The notes under the pieces: generated by a model
What the model was told of the DNA's origin: nothing
Database searches by the model: none
What the model saw: only the letters and a program-made list of their open reading frames with translations
Made by a program: the position numbers and the translations under genes
Part shown: one piece after another, positions 55,942-64,000 of the stretch
Numbering within the stretch: the stretch's first letter is position 1
Layout of the letters: each line of letters starts with the position of its first letter
Assembly: GCF_963583255.1 (NCBI RefSeq)
Contig: NC_084815.1
Span: 11,145,724-11,209,723, forward strand
DNA from: Pyrus communis
Lineage: Eukaryota > Streptophyta > Magnoliopsida > Rosales > Rosaceae
DNA: 64,000 bases
Reading direction: 5' to 3'

Positions 55942-56518
55942 ATCTTTTGCTAGTCCTCGAGCAAAACAAAACAACAAAAGAACACGAAACTAGACAAAAC
56001 GAACAAAACACCACCTACACCTTCCAACAATCGTCTCACGGATTTCCAAAGCACATGACAAGTTAAAAATCATTATTCCCACAGATTTTAGCCATCATTA
56101 CACTTAAGTACATTCTTAATCATAGTCACCACATACTAGTTCACAATTAAGCATTTAAAACCATGTTTTGAATGTAGTAACATGCCTTAGAGAATTCCCT
56201 CAATTCCTTACTAGAATGCACTCTATTTTCACACAGATTTTCTGACTACACACTCTACACTAGTTATATGTGAGAGATTGATGTAAACATGAAAGACTAG
56301 TATCTCACATATGTTATAACAAAGAAAGCATTTTCTGGATTTACGATAATGACATGAATATGATCTCATGAATGGAATGCTACTACTTAGAATGAGAACC
56401 AGTGATTCCATAAGCTCATATCAATTCGAAACTCCACATTTTGAAACACATAACACTCAAGATAGAAGTCAAAGGGTTGTAACGGGGCTAGGGTATTGGC
56501 TAACAATGAAAGGTATCA
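55942..56518 (-). mobile_element. Element E, 3' non-coding region, first part
   Basis: Matches 11049-11630 of A and stops at the solo LTR insertion. No ORF. Confidence 0.85.
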
Positions 56519-59035
56519 TGATAGGAGCATATTCATGCGACTTAAATGGCTTGTTCTCGTGCATTTACGTTATGTTTCTTTAGTTATTTTAGTACTTTAA
56601 GCTATTTTCGTGTGTTTGTAGGTCCAAAGGGCTAAAGGAGCAAAAAGATGCATTTTGGAGACTTTTGGAGCACTTTTGGGCTAAGGATGGATAGCTTATG
56701 CTTGGAGCCAAAGTGTTGGACGAAATTGAAGACCTAATTGAAGACCAAAGTGTTGGAACCTTGTTCCCTTTAGTTTTAGGACATTTAAACCTTTCCTAAT
56801 CCCATTCATCAACACATGCATCCACATGCATTCACCCTTTAAACCATTAAATCCACATGCTTTCCTATTCAATTAAATCAGCCACATGCATTCATCATCA
56901 TAACCTAGCTGTCATTCCACTTCATTGCACATGCATCTTCAAATAAATCAGCCATTCCACATGCATATTCAACCTAGCTGTCATTGCACATGCATTCACT
57001 CTTTAATTCACATGCATTTACTCTTTAATTCACATGCAAAACATCCCATTCCATCTCCCATTTCAGATTGCATTCCATAATCATTCACTCACCTTTAATC
57101 CACATGCATCTTCCATAAATCAAATCAGCCACATTCACCACCACATTCACTCACCACAAACATTCCACATGCATTCATCAACATATCTAGTTGTCACTCA
57201 CATGCATTTCCTTCATCATTTCCAACCCACATGTCCCTTTAATCATTCAAACATACACCCATTCACCACCAGAAATCATCCTTGCCATGAGTTCCCATCA
57301 GATTTCCATCATATTCACATGCATTCCATCCTTTAAAACATTGCACATGCACTCCCTTTAATTAATTAAGCCACATGCACTCCCATCCATTTCATCATTG
57401 CAGCCAACACATGCTTTCACATGCATTTTCAGATTGTCCCCTTGCACATGCAGCCACTTATTCAAAGCACATGCATTTCCACCCTTTAATCACATGCATA
57501 AATCAGCCACATGCATCTCCCATCACCATTCCAGATTTCCACCACCCTCCTAGCTGTCATGTTCCCCCCATTTCACCTATAAATAACCCTTCATTGCAGC
57601 CACAAAGGGGGGGATCCATTCACCACAGAAATAAGGCCTTTGTGCCAGAAATTCATCCATTCCATAAACACTTCCATTCCATTGTACATACCACCAACAC
57701 TTCCCCCTTTGTGCCGTGAGTTTCCCTTACAATCCAAACACCATCCTTCCATTTTCACCACTCCCCAAACCATTCACACCATCAAACTATCCTTAGACCT
57801 TGTGCTACAACGAAGAGGAAGAGAAGAGTGCCTAAACGTTCATACAATTCAAGTTTGAGTTGTTGGAATGTTTAGGTGTTTCTTTGATTTCAATGTTAAT
57901 TTCAATACTCTTTGTTTTGTACGTATGAGGAATGGAAGAGAAGAGTGCCTAAACGTTCATACAATTCAAGTTTGAGTTGTTGGAATGTTTAGGTGTTTCT
58001 TTGATTTCAAAGTTATGAGGAAATTCGAAATATATGTTTATGCTTGCATTTTGATTTGATTACTTCTAATTGCGTTTCATAAGTTGTGATTCAATTTGTT
58101 TAACCGTTTGATTGATAACTTATTTATGTATGTTTATTGAGAGTGCACGCTTAATTTTCATGCATGAATATGACGCTAGAATATAAGTGAGTTTCACCTA
58201 ATAGTTACGAACTTATATTCACAAGTAGTGGAGGTTGCTTATAAACAATCATGTTAAACGAATTCTTGGCATAAGTTTCATGCGTATTCCATAGTAACGA
58301 ATGCCTCGTCAACACTTATAATTTTCATAGAGTGTAATGATTCTTGCTTGTATCTCTATTATGCAATCATGTAGGGGACTTGTGGGGAATGTTTTGAATT
58401 GTTGTATGCGCTAACCCATCCAATTCAATAACGTTAGGAAGATTTGAAGGTTAATTAGTGCATCACGGTTAACTTGGGGTGTTGAGAATTCATGGTTTAT
58501 TGAAATGCAATTGGAAATCATTTTATTATGCAAGTATAACATGTATGGAGATGAACCCCTTAGCCATTCTATCATCCATTCATTCCATTCCATCAAATTC
58601 GTTTTACAATCTGTTTCGTTTATTAACTTGTTTTGTTATTTCAATTTTCGTATAATTCTAAATCCCCCTTTACTTTAATGTCCAATTTAGTTAGAAATAA
58701 ATTTAGTTTGTGCTTTTAAGTGTTTTGATTCATTTTATTTCCCAATTTCGTCCAAATTTGTGTTTGTGCTCAAATCTGCCCAGAAAGTGGTTTTTAGGCA
58801 GATTTGAGTGTGTTTGTGTTGTTTTGAGTCTTTTGGTTTGTCTTAGTGTTTTAAAGTTTAGTTTTGCATTCTTTGAGTCTAGTATAGTGTTTCATATTGT
58901 TATTTTACGTTTTTGAGTCAAATCCAAGTGGTTAACAATCCCTCCTAATCCCCGGTCTAGAACGATCCCTACTTATACATATACTACAATTGTCAAAAAG
59001 AGGGTTTAGTTTGTGTGCGTATAAATCACGCATCA
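56519..59035 (+). mobile_element. Solo LTR, TSD TATCA, inside element E
   Basis: It is 2,517 bases, TGATAGGAGC to ACGCATCA, with TATCA at 56514-56518 and 59036-59040. Its U3 (56810-57520) carries about 19 CATGCA words in ~710 bases. The TATA box CTATAAATA is at 57577-57585. The U5 inverted repeat is at 58769-58808 in the T/A variant (CTCAAATCTGCC / GGCAGATTTGAG). Confidence 0.95.
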
Positions 59036-59040
59036 TATCA

Positions 59041-60898
59041 CAAACATTCTTAAAGCAATAGTGAGCAAAGTATTGAATTAGGCACTTAGAATTCCCTTAA
59101 GAACGCAGAAGTCAACTTTGAACACCCAAGGGAAAGTCACACAAAACTTAGGGCCATTTTCAACTTTTTGGACCCTTTCTTCAACCATCAACGCTCGTGA
59201 GTTCATTCTTACTTATTTTCACTTTTTTTTTTCTTTTCTTCTTCTTTTTCTTTTGAATCTCAAAACATACATATAAACGTAAGAACAAACTTTTACTCCC
59301 CCACACTCATTTTCTTGCATAATGTAACTCAAAAGGAATTCATTTAAGTCATGCTCACTATACTTTAAGAACAAGGGTATAGGAAAGTCCTACTCTAGGC
59401 TAGGTAAGGGGTGATGTGGTTAGCAAAGAAAGTAGGCTAAACGAGGCTCAACGGGGTTAAAACTAATATATACGAAATATGGGAAGTAAGGCTATTTGGC
59501 TATGGTGGCAACAACTTCATCTTGATATATATTATGCAATTCAATGTCATGCTTTGAATGAAACGGATATAAGTTCTAGCATTTAGTTCTATCATGATAC
59601 AATTGCATTCTAAGTAGCAACCAAGCAAGGAATAATGAGATCATGCAACAACTTTAGAAAACAAAGAATCACAGAAAATAACTCTCCAAAGAAGGTAATG
59701 GCTCGAGTCTCACAGGGTTGTAGCGTTTGTTTGAGTTCCTTCCTTCAAGCATGTTACAAAAACGAATTTTTCTTTTATGATTGCATGTGCAGTCATACAT
59801 TATAACCATAACCAAGCATATACCAAGAGTAAATCAAACTTTCATCCATGTTTATAACTCTCTTTAACAGTCATGCAATTACAAACCAAATCCTTGTCAT
59901 TTTGTTGGAAGGTACCCTAAGACACAAACACACAAAAACGACTCAAAACACTCTTTTTAGGCTTTTCAAAACATGTTTTTCAAATTTTTATGTGATTTTC
60001 GGGGTTATAAAACAAAACACTCTAAAACAACTTAAAAACACCTTAAAACAGCAAGGAACAACATTAGAAGTTATGGTGGATTAAACCCTACGAATTTGCA
60101 TCAAAACACTTTAGTTACCCCCCCCACACTTAAATCAAACATTGTCCTCAATGTTTTAAGCATAGATTCACACAAAACATAAGTAAACACACAAAAAGCA
60201 TTTAAACATACTAAACACGGTAGAATGTAATTAACAAAGAGAAGAGTTTAGGGACGCAAATCTGGTTATGGAGTGTAAATTCCCTCTTCTCCTTGGTGAT
60301 TGCATTGAGGCATTGATCTTGATGATTCCACTGGCATACTCTTGAACTGGGCTGCATGATTCTTTTGGGGTCCTCCACTTGTTGATTTTCCTTTGTGCTA
60401 CTGGGCTGGAGGATTCTTTTGGTCTTCCCCGAAGGTCTGAGCTTACCCCTTTGGTCTGTTTCTTTGTTCAATCTTTCCAATTCGTATTGAAAAGGGTTGG
60501 AGGATAACTCAGCCTATGTTTGTCTCCACATGCTTCAATGTATCATTTTCACTTGCCTTACTCGCTCCCCTTTGCAGAAGTGGTCCCTTCTCCGGAAGTG
60601 TATCAACCGTTGAAGATGACTACTCGAGAGCAACGCTAGGTAAGCAATCAGGAATAGATTCCAGGCAGTTGGCTCCAGATCGGAAGACTGACTCCAAGTG
60701 CCGGCTGATTGCTTCTTTTACTTTGCCATGCGAGTAAGAACAAGGACAAAGAAAAAGACAGGGAAAAAGCATGATATGAGATACTTTTGCTTTTGACCTT
60801 GATGATATGAGATACCTTTGCTTTTGAAGAAGCGGTGAATGAATCAGCACACTTCAATCTGCCGATTCCTCCTGGGTCATCTGTACTCCAGGCATCCG
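59041..60898 (-). mobile_element. Element E, 3' non-coding region and conserved block, second part
   Basis: It resumes the 3' region of E and runs through the internal purine tract (about 60116-60134, minus) into the conserved block, breaking off near 60898 at GGCATCCGGTATC. The opposite-strand ORF, PBS and 5' LTR of E are therefore missing. Confidence 0.85.
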
Positions 60899-61296
60899 GT
60901 ATCTTTTGGTTTGTTTTAGTGTTTTAAAGTTTAGTTTTACATTCTTTGAGTCTAGTTTAGTGTTTTATATTACGTTTTTACGTTTGTGATTCAATTTGTT
61001 ACATAAATTCGTCCAAAGTACTCAAAGTGCTCAAAACTGCCCAGAAAGTGATTTTAAGGCAGTTTTGAGTGTTTTGGGTAATGTTTGAGTCTTTTGGTTT
61101 GTTTTAGTGTTTTAAAGTTTAGTTTTGCATTCCTTGAGTCTAGTATAGTGTTTCATATTGTTATTTTACGTTTTTGAGTCAAATCCAAGTGGTTAACAAT
61201 CCCTCCTAATCCCCGGTCCAGAACGATCCCTACTTATACTTATACTACAATTGACAAAAAGAGGGTTTAATTTGTGTGCGTATAAATCACGCATCA
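60899..61296 (+). mobile_element. U5 end of the 5' LTR of element D
   Basis: It starts abruptly (TTTTGGTTTGTTTTAG) at the deletion junction with E and ends TCACGCATCA five bases before the PBS. It contains one U5 inverted repeat, near 61029-61068, between two similar copies of the surrounding unit. Confidence 0.88.
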
Positions 61297-61301
61297 AATT
61301 T

Positions 61302-61319
61302 TGGCGCCGTTGCCGGGGA
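61302..61319 (+). other. Primer binding site of element D
   Basis: TGGCGCCGTTGCCGGGGA, tRNA-Asp type, after the spacer AATTT. Confidence 0.93.
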
Positions 61320-61604
61320 TTAGAAAATTTGCTAATCCCTTGGATTGTTTTATTTTCGTTTGTTTTTATTTTTCCAGATTCTTAATTTTGTTTTGTTTCT
61401 TGTTTTAGGTACTAGTTCATGCCTCGGAGTTCTCATCCGATTCGTGAACATATCCTGGAATGATTGGGTTCTTCGTCCGGCTGCAAGACGTAAAAGAAAG
61501 CGCTACTTGGGAGGCAACCCAATGCACTGAATAAAACAAAGCATGTTCATAAAAAAAAAAAAAAAAAAAAAAAAAAGATACTAAACATGGAGAAAGGTGG
61601 AGCT
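61320..61604 (+). other. Leader, post-pol motif and poly-A tract of element D
   Basis: Same organisation as B in the opposite orientation: ~160 bases of leader, CGGCTGCAAGACGTAAAAG and GGGAGGCAACCCA (61478-61520), AATAAA at 61530-61535, then a 26-base A run (61551-61576). gag and pol are absent. Confidence 0.8.
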
Positions 61605-62246
61605 TCACAAAGGTTGTTTACGTGAAGCCCCACTACGAGGCGCAGAAGCGGAAGGCATAGAAGCAGAAGGCATAGAAGCGGGAGGCATCGGAGCTAGAGC
61701 ATTCCAGGCCTCAATACTTGGCCAAGCGCTGGATGACCTAGGAAAAAGGTGCCTCTGGAGATAAGCCGCAAGCCTTTGACGGTCACTTTGGATTCGACCC
61801 TCAGATTCGTGCAGCTCATCAAGCTTCCTCTTCATCCCCGACGAATAGTTATTTGCAAGCACATGCAAACTTCTATTCTCGTACTTAAGCTGCTGGATCT
61901 CTTGCTTAAGTCTTTCCACCTCTGCCATCAATGATTCCACCTGACGGGACCGAGCAAGCAGGCGTTGGCCCATGTTGGACACAGAACTCGCACACTGAAC
62001 ACTAAGTGCGAGGGACTATTGAACGGCCAACTCATCGGACCGTCCTGACAGCAGCCTACTATCTTTTGGAGTGAGGAGGTTCTTAGCTACTATTGTAGCT
62101 GTTGTGGCGTCCTGCATCACGGAGTCTTCACCTGTAAGAAGACCGTTAGAAGATAAAAAAGAAGGGCGCCATACGTTACCTTGACGCGGCGCGCCCGTAT
62201 CACTGCTAAGGCTCAATTCCAAGCTAAGGTTCGATGAGTTTGCCAT
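61605..62246 (-). pseudogene. Opposite-strand ORF of element D with one nonsense codon
   Basis: Read on the minus strand from ATG at 62246, antisense to element D. It covers 214 codons and is collinear with B and C, with LSLELSL, RQGNVWRPSFLSSNG, the coiled coil QVESLMAEVERLKQEI and a short proline tail (PPASMPSASMPSAS). Codon 77, GAG in the other copies, is TAG, so the product would stop after 76 residues, before the coiled coil. No other disabling change was seen, so the loss is probably recent, or readthrough or a re-start at an internal ATG could matter. Otherwise as the intact copies. Confidence 0.85.
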
Positions 62247-62712
62247 TTTTCAAAAGTGTTCAAAGAGAAGGGATGGAGTTAAATTTCAAAGGGCCGGAGT
62301 CGATTTTCAAGAATGGGAAATCTTCAAAGTGTGTTTGTTGTGGTGATCGATAGCTCAATAAAAAAGCCAAAGCGACGCGTCCACCGATTCAAAAAGCCGG
62401 AATTTCCGGCGTAATTTAGGCAACGCTTTCTCGGCTTTTCAGAAGACGCGTTCAACTTTGTCAAAAGATTTCTTCTTTTCAGACAACACGTGGAGGCCAT
62501 CACCGCAACTACACATCTTTAGCCGACAAGCGCAAAGTTCGGCGACACTTTCGCTGCTTTTCAGAAAACGCGTGCAGCTTTGTCAAAAGGAGCCGCATCC
62601 GCACTACCACGTGTCGTTCAGAAAGCAAAGGGGCGCCTGCTCAGAAATCGAAGAGGCGTCATTCAGAAATCGAAGAGGCGCCACTATTTCAAAAAGCCGG
62701 ATTTGCGGGATC
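62247..62712 (-). promoter_or_regulatory. Promoter-like region of the opposite-strand ORF, element D
   Basis: Reverse-oriented counterpart of 13735-14222: ACGCGT words (62373, 62446, 62568), CACGTG at 62487 and 62610, and units of the TTCAGAAATCGAAGAGGCG type (62615-62690). Confidence 0.6.
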
Positions 62713-63530
62713 AAAACGTTTGTCGACAAGGGTAAAAGAACAATACCACCACTTGATATTATCTCTATATATGTCGACCTTCGTCTTTTATGGCAAGGCA
62801 AACCTGAAGAAAAATGCCCAACTCTCCCTCACCTCTGAGGGCGCACTCCCAGCAAAGCCTTTCGAAAGACTCAATTCTTTCTTCTTCCCCAAAGATGATA
62901 CCAGATGCCTGGAGTACATATGACCCAGGAGGAAACAGCACAACAAATACATGTGCTGATTCATTCACCGCTTCTTCAAAAGCAAAGGTATCTCATATCA
63001 TAAAGGTCAAAAGCAAAAGTATCTCATATCATGCTCTTTCCCTGTCTTTTTCTTTGTCCTTGTTCTTACTCGCATGGCAAAGTAAAAGAAGCAATCAGCC
63101 GGCACTTGGAGTCAATCTTCCGATCTGGAGCCAACTGCCTGGAATCTATTCCTGATTGCTTACCTAGCGTTGCTCTCGAGTAGTCATCTTCAACGGTTGA
63201 TACACTTCCAGAGAAGGGACCACTTCTGCAAAGGGGAGCGAGTAAGGCAAGTGAAAATGATACATTGAAGCATGTGGAGACAAACTTAGGCTGTGTTATC
63301 CTCCAACCCTTTTCAATACGAATTGGAAAGATTGAACAAAGAAACAGACCAAAGGAGTAAGCTCAGACCTTCGGGGGAGACCAAAAGAATCCTGCTGCCC
63401 AGATCAAGAGTAGCACAAAGGAAAATCAATGATGGGCGGAAACCAGTTCAAGAGTAAGCCTGTGGAGTCACTATGATCAAAGCCTCAATGCAATTACCAA
63501 GGAGAAGAGGGAATTTACACTCCATAACCA
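62713..63530 (+). other. Conserved block, element D
   Basis: Plus-strand copy of the block in A, B, C and E, with TATA-like TCTATATATGTCGACC near 62763. Open frames here (for example 62814-63155) are not reproduced in all copies. Confidence 0.65.
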
Positions 63531-64000
63531 AATTTGCGTCCCTAAAACTCTTCTCTTTGTTAATTACATTCTGCCATGTTTAGTATGTTTAGTTGCTTTT
63601 TGTGTGTTTACTTATGTTTTGTGTGAATCTATGCTTAAAACATTGAGGACAATGTTTGATGTAAGTGTGGGGGGGGTAACTAAGTATATTTAATGCAAAT
63701 TCGTGGGATTTTATCACCCATAACTTCAAATGTTGTTCCTTGCTGTTTTAAGGTGTTTTTAAGTTGTTTTGGAGTGTTTCAGTATGTTTTGTTTTTATAA
63801 CTCCGAAAATCACATAAAAATTTGAAAAACATGTTTTAAAAAGCCTAAAAAGAGTGTTTTGAGTCGTTTTTGTGTGTTTGTGTCTTAGGGTACCTTCCAA
63901 CACAATGATAAGGATTTGGTTTGTAATTGCATGACGGTTAAAAAGAGTTATAAACATAGAGAAAAGTTTGATTTACTCTTGGTATATGCTTGGATATGGT
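63531..64000 (+). other. 3' non-coding region of element D, continues past the window
   Basis: Contains the internal purine tract TAAGTGTGGGGGGGGTAACT (63662-63681), preceded by TTGAGGACAATG. The PPT and 3' LTR lie outside the window. Confidence 0.8.

Overview
This window is plant nuclear DNA made almost entirely of nested, partly broken LTR retrotransposons. No host gene, rRNA, tRNA gene, CRISPR array or bacterial feature was seen. The main family has LTRs that start TGATAGGAGC and end CTCGCATCA, a primer binding site complementary to tRNA-Asp (TGGCGCCGTTGCCGGGGA), a polypurine tract AAGTGTGGGGG, and scraps of gag and integrase of the Athila branch of Ty3/gypsy. A second family (LTR start TGTAGACATCG, PBS TGGCACGCCCAGTGGGAC) looks like the Tat branch. 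The host is a eudicot; the repeated internal blocks remind me of Rosaceae (apple/pear type) genomes, but that is recollection, not proof.

Layout. 1-6092: the 3' end of a plus-strand Athila-like element (integrase tail, long non-coding 3' region, PPT, truncated 3' LTR), broken by an LTR at 803-1304 and a solo LTR at 1836-3659. 6093-8632 and 18876-20974: oppositely oriented LTRs, interrupted by element A (8633-18870, minus, target duplication CAAAA, near-identical LTRs). 20975-25583: an internal scrap and two plus LTR pieces. 25584-26581: 3' internal sequence of the Tat-like element F, interrupted by element B (26582-35822, minus, duplication CGCGC); F resumes with PPT, LTR and a chimeric ORF to about 38321. 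38322-52960: element C (minus), interrupted by a solo LTR (39501-47875, duplication ACTGG) that itself holds two more solo LTRs (40356-43083, AGTTC; 43526-46963, ATAAC). 52961-60898: element E (minus), inserted in the 5' LTR of C and holding another solo LTR (56519-59035, TATCA). 60899-64000: element D (plus), running off the right edge.

The most interesting content is shared by elements A, B, C and D. All four have lost pol and carry a 213-225 codon ORF on the strand opposite to the element's own transcript, with its own promoter-like upstream region. The predicted protein has an N-terminal LxLxLxL (EAR-type) motif, a coiled coil and a variable PMPxx tail. It is intact in B and C, frameshifted in A and stopped in D. 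Between B and C I count 19 synonymous against 5 amino-acid-changing codon differences over the central ~109 codons, so the reading frame has been under protein-level selection. These elements are non-autonomous and must use proteins from elsewhere; the LTRs of A show that such movement was recent.
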